From Prevotella sp. UBA7764 (GTDB lineage Bacteria; Bacteroidota; Bacteroidia; Bacteroidales; Bacteroidaceae): a stretch of DNA of 64,000 bases. Shown here in pieces: positions 26,084 to 35,005 of this stretch. Positions within the stretch are counted from its first letter, which is position 1. Every line of letters starts with the position of its first letter. Position numbers and translations under genes: made by a program. The DNA is taken from positions 1 to 64,000 of the forward strand of contig DLDU01000007.1 of assembly GCA_002481295.1 (NCBI GenBank). Direction: 5' to 3'. A model generated the notes under the pieces. It had not been told where the DNA came from and did no database searches. It worked only from the letters and a program-made list of their open reading frames with translations.

Positions 26084-27193
26084 TTATTCTTTGGTGTTGT
26101 TAACCTGTACGATCTTGGTCTTCGGCAGTTTCTTATTGCGCACGTTGACGGTAGTGACCACTGCTTGTGCCAGATTCAGGAAAGCCTGTCCCACGATGGA
26201 GTCTACATTCACGGCAGCCGGCTCACCGGCATCACCGCTCTCGCAGATACTCTGCACGACAGGTATCTGTGCCAGCAACGGGCAACCCATCTCTTTGGCG
26301 AGGTTCTTGCAACCGTCCTTGCCAAAGATATAGTATTTGTTCTCAGGCAGTTCAGCCGGCGTGAACCACGCCATGTTCTCCACGAGACCGAGGATAGGCA
26401 CGTTGACTTTGTCGTTGCGATACATGTCGATACCCTTCCGGGCGTCGGCCAGTGCCACCTTTTGTGGTGTGGAGACGATCACGGCACCAGTGATGGCGAG
26501 TGTCTGCAACAGCGTCAGATGGATGTCGGAGGTCCCCGGCGGCGTGTCAAGCACAAAATAATCAAGGTCGCCCCAGTCGGCATCAGCGATGAGCTGCTTC
26601 AGTGCTGAGGTAGCCATACCGCCACGCCACAGCGTTGCCTTGTCGGGATCCACGAAGAATCCAATACTCAAGACCTTCACGCCATACTTCACGATCGGCT
26701 CAATCAGGTCGCGGCCGTCCTTTTCCACAGCGTTGGGACGGGCGTCTTCCACGCCAAACATCTTAGGCACAGAAGGGCCGAAGATGTCAGTGTCGAGCAG
26801 TCCCACCTTATAGCCAAGCTTTGCCAAGGCGATGGCGAGGTTGGCAGCAACAGTGCTCTTGCCCACACCACCCTTGCCGGAGCTGACGGCGATGATGTTC
26901 TTCACCTGCGGCAGAAGCTTATCAACTGTCGGACGGGGAGCAGACTTGAACTCTGTCTGAATCGTCACCTCCACCTCAGGACTGATATGATAATGGATAG
27001 CAGCCTCAGCAGCTTTCACTGTTGACTGCAGGAACGGGTCGGTATTGCGTGGAAAGACCAGAATGATTCTCACCTTCATGCCGTTGATGCTCGGCGTGTC
27101 GGCAAGCATACCACTCTCGATGAGATTTTTCTTCGTGCCTGGATAGATGACTGTTGCCAGGGCTTGTTCGATGAGTTTGGGATATAATGTCAT
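26084..27193 (-). CDS. Mrp/ApbC Fe-S cluster carrier ATPase
   Basis: A 369-residue protein. Its N-terminal DUF59/MIP18-like domain (TLYPKLIEQALATVIYPGT) is followed by a ParA-type ATPase with the deviant Walker A AVSSGKGGVGKSTVAANLA, LDTDIFGPSVPKMFG and FVLDTPPGTSDIHLT. These proteins carry and transfer Fe-S clusters. The usual C-terminal CxxC is not seen: the matching place reads NMAWFTPAELPENKYYIFGKDG, with no cysteine pair. The ATG at 27193 follows the promoter. A start at 27253 would overlap it. Confidence 0.92.
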   Translation of the reverse strand: MTLYPKLIEQALATVIYPGTKKNLIESGMLADTPSINGMKVRIILVFPRNTDPFLQSTVKAAEAAIHYHISPEVEVTIQTEFKSAPRPTVDKLLPQVKNIIAVSSGKGGVGKSTVAANLAIALAKLGYKVGLLDTDIFGPSVPKMFGVEDARPNAVEKDGRDLIEPIVKYGVKVLSIGFFVDPDKATLWRGGMATSALKQLIADADWGDLDYFVLDTPPGTSDIHLTLLQTLAITGAVIVSTPQKVALADARKGIDMYRNDKVNVPILGLVENMAWFTPAELPENKYYIFGKDGCKNLAKEMGCPLLAQIPVVQSICESGDAGEPAAVNVDSIVGQAFLNLAQAVVTTVNVRNKKLPKTKIVQVNNTKE

Positions 27194-27222
27194 TTGTATG
27201 TCTGAAATATGGTTGTCACCTA

Positions 27223-27254
27223 CAAATGTAGCCATATTTCGTGGAAAGGGCAAA
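27223..27254 (-). promoter_or_regulatory. Promoter for mrp
   Basis: On the minus strand TTTG (27251-27254), 20 bp, TACATTTG (27223-27230). Full consensus match, 29 bp before the ATG. Confidence 0.68.
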
Positions 27255-27335
27255 TTTTTTTTATTATTTATGTTAGCTCATCTCAAAAAAAGAAAAATTA
27301 GCCAAAAGCAGAGGCGCTACCTTGCAGAAAATAGT

Positions 27336-27343
27336 TATCTTTG
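27336..27343 (+). promoter_or_regulatory. Promoter -7 box for the GH115-like gene
   Basis: TATCTTTG, 30 bp before the ATG at 27374. The -33 half is not clear. Confidence 0.48.
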
Positions 27344-27373
27344 TTTGATACACAAAACGAAAAGACAATTCTC

Positions 27374-29530
27374 ATGAAGCGCATACACCTTATTATATTA
27401 TGTCTGTTGATCACCCTCTCCTCTGTGCCCGGCAGGCTCTTCGCCGGCAACATCGTTTGGTACAGCGGCAAGGGTCACGTCACCTACTCCATACAGAAGA
27501 AACACGACTACGTGGTGGACAAGGCATTGGATATGTTTTCCGCTGACATGAAAGCGGTCACGGGCAAGAAAGCAGAACGCGACGGCAACGGGGTCATCGA
27601 CATCTATCAGCTCGACCGTACCAGCAACAAGGATATGCAACGGCTAAAAGAACTTGGCGTGCCCTTCATGAGTTTCATCACCCGTGAAGACGCGTTCTGG
27701 CTCGGCGTGCGCCAAAAACGAATCGTCATCGTGGGCAGCAACGGGCGCGGCACGGCCTACGGCATCTTGGAGCTGTCGCGGCTTGCCGGTGTGTCGCCAT
27801 GGATCTGGTGGGGCGATGTCACGCCGGAACGCAAGAGCCGGCTGACACTCAGCGACCGATACGAGACCATGCAGAGTCCGTCTGTAGCCGAGCGCGGCAT
27901 CAGCCTGCAAGGCACGCAGTGGTCTACGCTCGCCTGGGATCATCAGCAACTCGACAAGCATTTCCGTCAAGATGCGTTGGGACCTGTGTATTATCATCAG
28001 CTCTTTGAACTCATGCTCAGGCTGCGCGCCAACACCTTATACACTGGTACAGCCACGTCATCAAGGGCGCATCGCCATGTCAAGAGCGACAACGAAGTGG
28101 CCGACTCCTTTGACATCAACGTCATCAACCACGAGAAAGGACTGGTATATACCGACGACGGCTACGGCTATCTGCAGGGTATGCCCGCTACAAACCGGAA
28201 AGATGAACATGACAACGGCAAGCTCTTGTATCATCTCAGCTACCAAGGCACACCTCACGATTACCTTTGGCTGGCCACAACACAACCGGGACTGATCTAC
28301 CAATCGCTGCGCAACTGCTGGGACAAAGACATCCGGCAGCAATGGATCGCCGTCATCCACGACCCCAAAGTGGCGGCCTATCCGCTCTCTCTCTTCATGG
28401 ATATGGCTTGGAACATCAACGCCACGGGACCTGACGCGCTCAAAAAGCACCTCACAGAATGGCTCGTCCAGCAGTTCGGACAAGAAGCCGGTGAGCAACT
28501 GGCCAAGCCGATGACAAAGTTCTATTGGCTCTGCGGACTCCGCCGACCGGAATTTATGGGATGGAACCAAACGGGACTGAGCGATAAAGAGCACGGCATG
28601 GACGAGCTACCGGTGCAGGTCTCAGAGTTCAATGCCGAGCAGTTTGGCAATGAGTTGGAGCGGTTTCTCAACGACTATCAGGAAATAGAGACCGACATCA
28701 ACCGTGTCGAGGCTTCGATACCTTCACGGTTGCAGGATGCCTTCTTCGCCGCCGTGAAGTATCCGGTCTGTGCCGCAGCCGACATGGCCACCAAGCAGTT
28801 GCAGGCACAGGAAGCAAGGACCATCGGCCGAAAGGAGAGCTTTCACCACGATGACGAAGCACTCGAGTCGGCGGTGAGAAGTTGGAAGGCTTACCAAGAC
28901 ATCATTCGGCTGACCAACTACTACAATGAGAAGATGACCAACGGCAAGTGGAACGGACTGATGAACATGGCACCCCGTGGTCTTCAGGTCTTCCTTGCTC
29001 CCACGTTCATCGACAATCTGACGACCGGCGAACTGAAGAAATACGACGGCTATGACGGCATCGACGCTCCGATGGACGACGATGGCTGTGTCGTTAGAAA
29101 CGCTTGTGATTATACTTCGGCCTCAAATAATGTCAGTACCATCGAGATGCTGGGGCATTCCATGAAGGCAGTGTTGCTACCCAAGGGTGCCTCTATCTCG
29201 TTTCAGTTCTATGCCCCTGAGGGAAATGCTGCCCTGCGCACGGCTTTAATACCCACGCTTCCCTACAAGAAAGAACAGTTGCGCTATCGCGTGACGCTCG
29301 ACAGCGGCACGACTTTCACTTATTCGCTGAGCGAACAAGGCATGTCGGAACGCTGGAAGGTAAACGTACTCCGGGGGCAAGCCATCCGCACCGACGACGT
29401 GCGACTCTCCTCCGGCACGCATACGCTGACCATTCAGGCTCTCGACGACGGCATCATCGTCGACCAGTGGATGCTGGACTATGACCGCGACCGACAGTTC
29501 TATTTGTTCCCCGCCAAGCCTGCCATCTAA
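27374..29530 (+). CDS. GH115-like secreted protein, central region shorter than usual
   Basis: A 718-residue protein with signal peptide (MKRIHLIILCLLITLSSVPG). GH115 alpha-glucuronidases remove glucuronic acid from xylan. Family marks: NGRGTAYGILELSRLAGVSP followed by WIWWGDV, LRLRANTLYTG, DDGYGYLQ, LLYHLSYQGTPHDYLWLATT and LFLDMAWN-like SLFMDMAWNIN. The piece normally found between the LRLRANT strand and the DDNYGY strand (about 140 residues, judged from family memory) seems missing, so activity is doubtful. The C-terminal beta domain is present. The start at 27374 follows the promoter. An rRNA methyltransferase gene follows after 38 bp. Confidence 0.78.
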   Translation: MKRIHLIILCLLITLSSVPGRLFAGNIVWYSGKGHVTYSIQKKHDYVVDKALDMFSADMKAVTGKKAERDGNGVIDIYQLDRTSNKDMQRLKELGVPFMSFITREDAFWLGVRQKRIVIVGSNGRGTAYGILELSRLAGVSPWIWWGDVTPERKSRLTLSDRYETMQSPSVAERGISLQGTQWSTLAWDHQQLDKHFRQDALGPVYYHQLFELMLRLRANTLYTGTATSSRAHRHVKSDNEVADSFDINVINHEKGLVYTDDGYGYLQGMPATNRKDEHDNGKLLYHLSYQGTPHDYLWLATTQPGLIYQSLRNCWDKDIRQQWIAVIHDPKVAAYPLSLFMDMAWNINATGPDALKKHLTEWLVQQFGQEAGEQLAKPMTKFYWLCGLRRPEFMGWNQTGLSDKEHGMDELPVQVSEFNAEQFGNELERFLNDYQEIETDINRVEASIPSRLQDAFFAAVKYPVCAAADMATKQLQAQEARTIGRKESFHHDDEALESAVRSWKAYQDIIRLTNYYNEKMTNGKWNGLMNMAPRGLQVFLAPTFIDNLTTGELKKYDGYDGIDAPMDDDGCVVRNACDYTSASNNVSTIEMLGHSMKAVLLPKGASISFQFYAPEGNAALRTALIPTLPYKKEQLRYRVTLDSGTTFTYSLSEQGMSERWKVNVLRGQAIRTDDVRLSSGTHTLTIQALDDGIIVDQWMLDYDRDRQFYLFPAKPAI

Positions 29531-29568
29531 CCGGCTGAGCATTCTTCCACCTTCAACATTCCAATCAC

Positions 29569-30981
29569 ATGACACTTCCAAAGTCTTTTGAAGATTATAC
29601 CCTTCAGCTCATGGGAGCTGAACGCTTCACCCGTCTGTGCCAGGCTCTCGACACACCTTCACCGGTCAGCATCCGCTTCAACCCGTTCAAGACAACCAAC
29701 GAAGAACGGCAGAGCATGACATTTCCAGGGCACGAAGGAGAAAGGATCAAACAGACGGATAAGGTCTCCTGGTGCAACGAAGGGCACTATCTTGAGAGTC
29801 GTCCGGTGTTTACTCTCGACCCACTTCTCCATGCCGGTGCTTACTATGTGCAGGAGGCTTCGTCGATGTTTATCGACCACGTCATCAGAGAGTATGTCAC
29901 GGAACCCGTGAAAATGCTTGACCTCTGTGCTGCTCCCGGGGGCAAGACAACAGCCGTGAGAGCGGCACTACCCGAAGGGAGCCTGCTCTTTTGCAACGAA
30001 CCCGTCAAGCTCAGAGCAAACATCCTGTCAGAAAACATGCAGAAGTTTGGACATCCCGAGGTGATCGTGACCAATAACTACCCCAAAGACTATGCCCGGT
30101 CGGGACTCCGCTTTGACGTGATTCTGGCCGATGTGCCTTGTTCGGGTGAAGGCATGTTCCGCAAAGACGAGGACGCCGTCAGACTTTGGAGTCCACAAAA
30201 CGTGGAGAAATGCCGTGACTTGCAACGGGAGATCATCGAGACGATATGGCCCTGCCTCAACGCGGGCGGCATTCTCATCTACAGCACATGCACCTACAAT
30301 GCGAAGGAAGACGAAGAGAACATCGCTTGGATCGCGGAAAACTTAGGGGCTGACGTATTGAAAGTGCCCGTCGAGGATGGTTGGAACATCACCGGACCCT
30401 TAGTGGGCAACAATCCCGTATGCCGTTTTCTCCCTGGCTATACGGTGGGAGAAGGTCTGTTCATGGCCGCACTCAGAAAACGGGGAGAGAAAAAAGAGAT
30501 GAAAGAAAACAAAATGCGGGAAGCAAGACAAAGAAAGAAGGAAAAAGGAAAACAAGATCACCAGCAGCCCACCACCGCCTATCAGCAATGGCTGAAAGAG
30601 CCGGTGAACTTCCACTGCGTAGCAGACCGGTTGGTAGCTATGCCGCAACAGTGGGACGCATACTACCTCCAAGCCACCAAGTATCTGCATATTCTTCACG
30701 CAGGCATCACCATCGGCACGGCAAAAGGCAAGGATCTGGTGCCCGACGAAAGCCTGGCCCTCTCTACGGCTCTCAGCACTGAGGCCTTCCCAAGATGGGA
30801 GGCAGACTATCACGAGGCACTGCAATATCTTCACCGAGAGGCTGTTGCCCTGCCCGCGGAAATGCCTAAAGGCTACGTGCTCGTCACCTATCAGGGGCAT
30901 CCACTCGGCTTCGTGAAAAACTTAGGCTCACGTGCCAACAACCTCTATCCCAAAGAATGGAAAATCAAAATCACGCTATAA
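29569..30981 (+). CDS. RsmF-like rRNA (cytosine-C5) methyltransferase
   Basis: A 470-residue NOL1/NOP2/Sun-type enzyme. SAM-binding DLCAAPGGKTTAVRAAL lies near 120, the proline-cysteine motif ADVPCSGEGMFRKDEDA near 190, and the catalytic cysteine motif YSTCTYNAKEDEENI near 240. A Lys/Glu-rich linker (about 300-335) leads to an RsmF-type C-terminal RNA-binding domain (GKDLVPDESLALSTAL; YQGHPLGFVKNLGSRANNLYP in parts). The target is probably 16S rRNA. Its end overlaps folA by 25 bp. Confidence 0.9.
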   Translation: MTLPKSFEDYTLQLMGAERFTRLCQALDTPSPVSIRFNPFKTTNEERQSMTFPGHEGERIKQTDKVSWCNEGHYLESRPVFTLDPLLHAGAYYVQEASSMFIDHVIREYVTEPVKMLDLCAAPGGKTTAVRAALPEGSLLFCNEPVKLRANILSENMQKFGHPEVIVTNNYPKDYARSGLRFDVILADVPCSGEGMFRKDEDAVRLWSPQNVEKCRDLQREIIETIWPCLNAGGILIYSTCTYNAKEDEENIAWIAENLGADVLKVPVEDGWNITGPLVGNNPVCRFLPGYTVGEGLFMAALRKRGEKKEMKENKMREARQRKKEKGKQDHQQPTTAYQQWLKEPVNFHCVADRLVAMPQQWDAYYLQATKYLHILHAGITIGTAKGKDLVPDESLALSTALSTEAFPRWEADYHEALQYLHREAVALPAEMPKGYVLVTYQGHPLGFVKNLGSRANNLYPKEWKIKITL

Positions 30982-31469
30982 TCAGTATCATTGTGGCAAT
31001 GTCACGCCAACGGGCCATTGGCTTCCGTAACCGACTGCCGTGGCATTTGCCCGAGGATATGGCTCACTTCAAGGCTCTCACCACCGGGCATACGGTCATC
31101 ATGGGGCGCAAGACTTTTGAGTCTCTGCCAAACGGTGCCCTGCCCCACCGTCGCAACGTGGTCATCACACGACAGGCTGAAGCCATGAAGCAACATCGTC
31201 ACGACGTCGTGCTCTATGATTCTCTGGAAGAAGCACTCAAGCAGGAAGCCAAGGAGCAGGAGATCTTTATCATCGGCGGGGAAAGCATCTATCGACTGTC
31301 TATGCCCTTGGCTGACAAAATCTACGCTACCCTCGTCGAACAGGAACCCCCAGAGGCTGATGCCTGGTTCCCGGAAATAGACATGAGAAATTGGCAGATA
31401 ACAAAAAAGGAGAAGCACTCTGGCTTCTCCTTCCTACTCCTTGAGAGACTTGCTAACTCCCAGGATTAA
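30957..31469 (+). CDS. folA: Dihydrofolate reductase
   Basis: A 170-residue enzyme that reduces dihydrofolate with NADPH. Motifs: SIIVAMSRQRAIGFRNRLPW, HLPEDMAHFK, IMGRKTFESLP and IFIIGGESIYRLS. The start at 30957 lies within the end of the methyltransferase gene in another frame, so translation is probably coupled. It converges with the Lrp gene and their ends overlap by 4 bp. Confidence 0.95.
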   Translation: MENQNHAIISIIVAMSRQRAIGFRNRLPWHLPEDMAHFKALTTGHTVIMGRKTFESLPNGALPHRRNVVITRQAEAMKQHRHDVVLYDSLEEALKQEAKEQEIFIIGGESIYRLSMPLADKIYATLVEQEPPEADAWFPEIDMRNWQITKKEKHSGFSFLLLERLANSQD

Positions 31470-31987
31470 TCTACATTGTCGTTGAACTCAGACTCAGAAT
31501 TATCGTCCTCGTCGTCATCTTCATCATCATTGGGGATCGGCAATTGCCGGTCGATGACAGCGTTGAAGTTGACGATGGTCTCACTGCGCGACAAGCCCAA
31601 TGGTTGAAGCTTGTCATGGATGATGTTCATCAGATGATGGTTGTTGCGGGCATACAGTTTGATGAACATGTCGTAACCACCCGTAGTGATGTTGCATTCG
31701 GTGACCTCGGGAATTCTTTTCAGTTTCTCCACCACATCGTCAAATGTGGTTGGATCTTTCAGATAAAGACCAATATAAGCACAAGTCTCATAGCCGATTT
31801 TCTCAGGATCTACGATAAACTGAGAGCCCTTGAGGATTCCGAGTTGAGTAAGTTTTTGAATACGTTGATGAATAGCAGCTCCACTGACATTGCAGGCGCG
31901 GGCAACCTCCAAAAAAGCGATGCGCGCGTCTGACGAAATAAGCTGCAAAATCTTTCTGTCTAAAGCATCTAATTTGTGTCTAGCCAT
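31466..31987 (-). CDS. Lrp/AsnC family transcriptional regulator
   Basis: A 173-residue regulator: N-terminal winged helix (LDALDRKILQLISSDARIAF, VARACNVSGAAIHQRIQKL) and C-terminal RAM effector domain (VTECNITTGGYDMFIKLYAR). It would bind an amino acid and DNA as an oligomer. The last 22 residues are an acidic tail rich in Asp and Glu, which standard Lrp proteins lack. It has its own full promoter. Confidence 0.93.
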   Translation of the reverse strand: MARHKLDALDRKILQLISSDARIAFLEVARACNVSGAAIHQRIQKLTQLGILKGSQFIVDPEKIGYETCAYIGLYLKDPTTFDDVVEKLKRIPEVTECNITTGGYDMFIKLYARNNHHLMNIIHDKLQPLGLSRSETIVNFNAVIDRQLPIPNDDEDDDEDDNSESEFNDNVD

Positions 31988-32007
31988 TGTTTCTATTAAT
32001 TTGCGTG

Positions 32008-32038
32008 CAAAGATACATATTTTTCTTCATATACACAA
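32008..32038 (-). promoter_or_regulatory. Promoter for the Lrp gene
   Basis: On the minus strand TTG (32036-32038), 20 bp, TATCTTTG (32008-32015), 20 bp before the ATG. Confidence 0.64.
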
Positions 32039-32105
32039 CTTTTATAAGCAAATATATTATCAAATGACACTTTTACTTTAAAAGTTCATCAACAACAGAA
32101 GTCTT

Positions 32106-32585
32106 TTAATGCTTAGACGCACCTTTTTCTACCGGTGTAGCCGAATAACTGATCTTGAGAGCCTTCGCCTGACGCAGTGCTTGCTTCACGTCTGTGATGA
32201 TCCCCATGGGCGTGTGGCGGTCGGCTTTGATCGACACGGTCATCTGCTGCTGGTCTTCCGGTGACATCCTGTCCTTTTCTTGTGAGACATAGTCCGTCAC
32301 GTCGGCAGGAGAACCAAATTTGTCGTTCAACTGTATCATGGTACGACCGTGAGTGGCCTCTCCCATCGTACCCGCAGCCTTGCCTATATATATATAGGTA
32401 ACAGCGGTCTTCTTCGTCAGTCGCGTCAACTCAGTACCTTGCGGTGTGCGATACTGCACCTTCACGGCCACCTTCTGCATGTGCGTGACTATCATAAAAA
32501 AGAACAGCACACTGAAGATCAAATCTGGCAGCGACGCCGTGTTGAGTCCCGGAACCGTATGTTCTCTACGACGAAACATGCTCAT
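32106..32585 (-). CDS. ExbD/TolR-type biopolymer transport protein (second copy)
   Basis: A 159-residue protein with one N-terminal membrane segment (LPDLIFSVLFFFMIVTHM) and a periplasmic domain. The key Asp of the membrane segment (PDLIFSVLFF) is present. It is the last gene of an exbB-X-exbD-exbD operon and overlaps the previous gene by 4 bp. It helps convert proton motive force for TonB-dependent uptake. Confidence 0.9.
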   Translation of the reverse strand: MSMFRRREHTVPGLNTASLPDLIFSVLFFFMIVTHMQKVAVKVQYRTPQGTELTRLTKKTAVTYIYIGKAAGTMGEATHGRTMIQLNDKFGSPADVTDYVSQEKDRMSPEDQQQMTVSIKADRHTPMGIITDVKQALRQAKALKISYSATPVEKGASKH

Positions 32586-33133
32586 GGCTGCCCTCCTTCC
32601 TGTGTTGGCTGCGTCGCATCCTGGCTGCCATTATACTGCTCAGCAATGCGCTGGGGAATTTCATCTTTCACCTTGTCGCGCTGATCTTGCGACAATGCAG
32701 CGTAGTGGCGACCGAACTGGGCCATAGCGCAGCGGTCGCGCAGATTGCGATAAGCGTCGACGAGCTGGTTCTGCATATGGAAATAAATGTCATAGCTGGC
32801 TTGAGGATCCACACTTACCTTGATGAGATGACGCTTTCCAAGCCGTGTGACGAAGGCCTCTACGCGCTGCTGCAGACGGTTCACAGCAAAGGGCTTACCA
32901 TCGACAAGCAACCGGTTGCCACCCGTGATCTGCAAATCCAGTACCGTGCTTTTCTCCACAAAGGACTGCTCACTCTGCTGTTGTCCTTGTGGCGGCAGCT
33001 GGCGCGTAATGCCCTTGTCCACGTCCATATTGGTGGTAACGAGGAAGAAAATGAGCAGCATAAACGAAATATCGGCCGTAGAAGTCGTGTTCAGCTGAGG
33101 TACACTACGCCTGCGATGATGGAAATTCATCAT
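32582..33133 (-). CDS. ExbD/TolR-type biopolymer transport protein (first copy)
   Basis: A 183-residue ExbD paralogue. The membrane segment STADISFMLLIFFLVTTNMD holds the conserved Asp. It is longer than the second copy because of a C-terminal Gln-rich tail. Starts MM at 33133 and overlaps the upstream membrane-protein gene by 4 bp. Paired ExbD genes are usual in Bacteroidetes. Confidence 0.91.
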   Translation of the reverse strand: MMNFHHRRRSVPQLNTTSTADISFMLLIFFLVTTNMDVDKGITRQLPPQGQQQSEQSFVEKSTVLDLQITGGNRLLVDGKPFAVNRLQQRVEAFVTRLGKRHLIKVSVDPQASYDIYFHMQNQLVDAYRNLRDRCAMAQFGRHYAALSQDQRDKVKDEIPQRIAEQYNGSQDATQPTQEGGQP

Positions 33134-33642
33134 AACTTTCGATTATATTTTGTGGCACCATAGATGACTGCGGCTACCGCAATGAGCATCATCACCAATG
33201 ACGTGACAATGAACATATCGGATGTCCTGAGCCAAAATCCACTTGCATAGGTGACACCATTGATCTTCATCGGTGCGGTACTCCCCAAAGCAAAGGTCAG
33301 CAGCAGCAATACTACGACACTACCAGCAACCAAGTAACCGATCTTCTTCACGGGGATTCCATTCTCCACAGCCTCGGTCTTGCCCCGCTTCTTCAGCAAG
33401 CTGACCACCGACCATACAGAGAAACCGATACCCAACATCAGGTAAAGAACCATGAGCAACAACAAAGCATTGGTGAACAGAGGCGCGTTGAAGTTGGGAT
33501 CATCCTCAAACGGACGATCGTAGCCGACAAGCCAGAACAGCACAAAGATAACCATCGCAATGCCTACAAGCAGGTAGAGTGCACGCGAGGAAATCTTCTC
33601 CGCTGGCCAGCTCCGAAGCTGATGAATATTCAACCGTTTCAT
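33130..33642 (-). CDS. Unrecognised four-helix membrane protein in the exb operon
   Basis: A 170-residue protein with four hydrophobic segments (near 20-40, 55-80, 100-120 and 140-160). No enzyme motif is seen. It lies between exbB and exbD with 4-bp overlaps on both sides. A small membrane protein in this place recurs in Bacteroidetes exb operons, so it is probably a partner of the motor complex (inference from position). Confidence 0.8.
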   Translation of the reverse strand: MKRLNIHQLRSWPAEKISSRALYLLVGIAMVIFVLFWLVGYDRPFEDDPNFNAPLFTNALLLLMVLYLMLGIGFSVWSVVSLLKKRGKTEAVENGIPVKKIGYLVAGSVVVLLLLTFALGSTAPMKINGVTYASGFWLRTSDMFIVTSLVMMLIAVAAVIYGATKYNRKL

Positions 33643-34511
33643 TTCTTCAACTTATATTTTACTACTGAGTCCAACAAAGAGATGGCACTCTCCTCCATCT
33701 GCGCGGTGAGATGCTCTATCTTTGAAAGGATATAGTTGTAGAAGATCTGGAGGATCAGGGCCACGATAATACCGAAGATTGTAGTGATCAGAGCCACCTT
33801 CATACCGGAAGCGACGATCGTCGGACTGATGTCGCCTGCTGTCTGTATCTGGTCGAAAGCCATCACCATACCAATCACAGTACCTAAGAAGCCGAGCGAA
33901 GGAGCCATGGCTATGAACAAAGTAATCCATGAGCAGCCTTTCTCCAAGTTGGAACTCTGCACGGAACCATAGCTGGCTACCGAACGCTCAATGTCTTCGA
34001 TCGGCTCATCGATGCGTTCCAGACCTTGGTAGCAAATGGAAGCCACAGGACCACGCGTGTTGCGGCATAGCGTCTTTGCGCCCTCTACATCACCACCCAT
34101 CAGCTTGTCGTCGACATCCTTCATGAGTTTCTTGGCATTGATCTCAGAAAGGCTCAGATAGATGACACGCTCTACACAAAATGCCAAACCGAGTACCAAG
34201 GCCAAAGCGACCAATGACATGAAGCCGGCATTGCCCTCTATGAACTTTGTTTTCAAGGCTTTGTAGAAACCGCCATTGTCAGAGGAAGCATCGTCGCCAC
34301 CGTCGGAAGACGCTGCCTGATCCAACATGCTCTCGGCAGTAGCACTGTCGAGATCCGCGTCATCAGCGTTGGATGACGCACTGTCCGTGGATACCTTCTC
34401 CTGCTGCGTTGTCGGTGTAGCCTGAGCTGCTGCTTTCTTTTGAGCCTGCGCCAGGCTGCAGCACGAAATAAATGACACGAGAATAATGAGACGCTGTATC
34501 AATCTATTCAT
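33639..34511 (-). CDS. MotA/TolQ/ExbB proton channel protein
   Basis: A 290-residue inner-membrane protein. An N-terminal signal-like segment (RLIILVSFISCCSLAQAQ) and a Ser/Asp/Ala-rich linker (about 28-80) precede the three-helix ExbB core, with GFLGTVIGMVMAFDQIQ and GMKVALITTIFGIIVALILQ. It forms the proton channel with ExbD. The signal-plus-linker N-terminus is a Bacteroidetes feature. First gene of the operon. Confidence 0.92.
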   Translation of the reverse strand: MNRLIQRLIILVSFISCCSLAQAQKKAAAQATPTTQQEKVSTDSASSNADDADLDSATAESMLDQAASSDGGDDASSDNGGFYKALKTKFIEGNAGFMSLVALALVLGLAFCVERVIYLSLSEINAKKLMKDVDDKLMGGDVEGAKTLCRNTRGPVASICYQGLERIDEPIEDIERSVASYGSVQSSNLEKGCSWITLFIAMAPSLGFLGTVIGMVMAFDQIQTAGDISPTIVASGMKVALITTIFGIIVALILQIFYNYILSKIEHLTAQMEESAISLLDSVVKYKLKK

Positions 34512-34563
34512 CTCTTTTTTAAATGTATTGGTCTATCTATGCTAACTATTTACTATGTAAGTG

Positions 34564-34571
34564 CAAAGATA
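34564..34571 (-). promoter_or_regulatory. Promoter -7 box for the exb operon
   Basis: Minus-strand TATCTTTG, 52 bp before the exbB ATG. No clear -33. Confidence 0.45.
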
Positions 34572-34766
34572 CTACTTTTGAAGCATATAGAGACGAAAGA
34601 AAAAACTTTTTTAATACTTACTGCGAAAAAGGGGACTCCGACTGCAAAAAAGACAAATCAAGCGATCGTGAGGAAGATAACGAAAGAAGGCAAAGAAAAA
34701 GGGCAAAAAGAAAATCAAAAATAAATCACGTCTCTCAAACGAGAGCCGTGATCCATTCTTGCTTTG

Positions 34767-34854
34767 CGGAAAGAGGGGGATTCGAACCCCCGAAACGCTT
34801 TAGACGTTTACACGCTTTCCAGGCGTGCCTCTTCAACCACTCGAGCATCTTTCC
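34767..34854 (-). tRNA. tRNA-Ser (anticodon GGA)
   Basis: The minus strand folds as a class II tRNA of 88 nt. The acceptor stem is GGAAAGA with TCTTTCC, the anticodon loop CTGGAAA has anticodon GGA, a long variable arm (GTCTAAAGCGTTTCG region) follows, and the T arm is GGGGGTTCGAATCCCCC. Discriminator G. The 3' CCA is not encoded. The long variable arm and anticodon fit serine. Confidence 0.95.
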
Positions 34855-35005
34855 CTTTCGTGTTTGAATGCCATTTTGCAATAGCGACTGCAAAAGTATT
34901 ACTTTTATCGCAAACCGCAAACGAAACGCAAGAGCTTTTAAGACTCTTTAAGATTTTAAACACGCTTGTCCGCTTCCAAACCGCCACCACGCTGTCATTT
35001 TGCCG

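Noticed and set aside
27380..27400. Further copy of the ACACCTTATTATAT element
   Set aside because: It is part of the signal-peptide coding sequence of the GH115-like gene and matches only partly. Probably chance.
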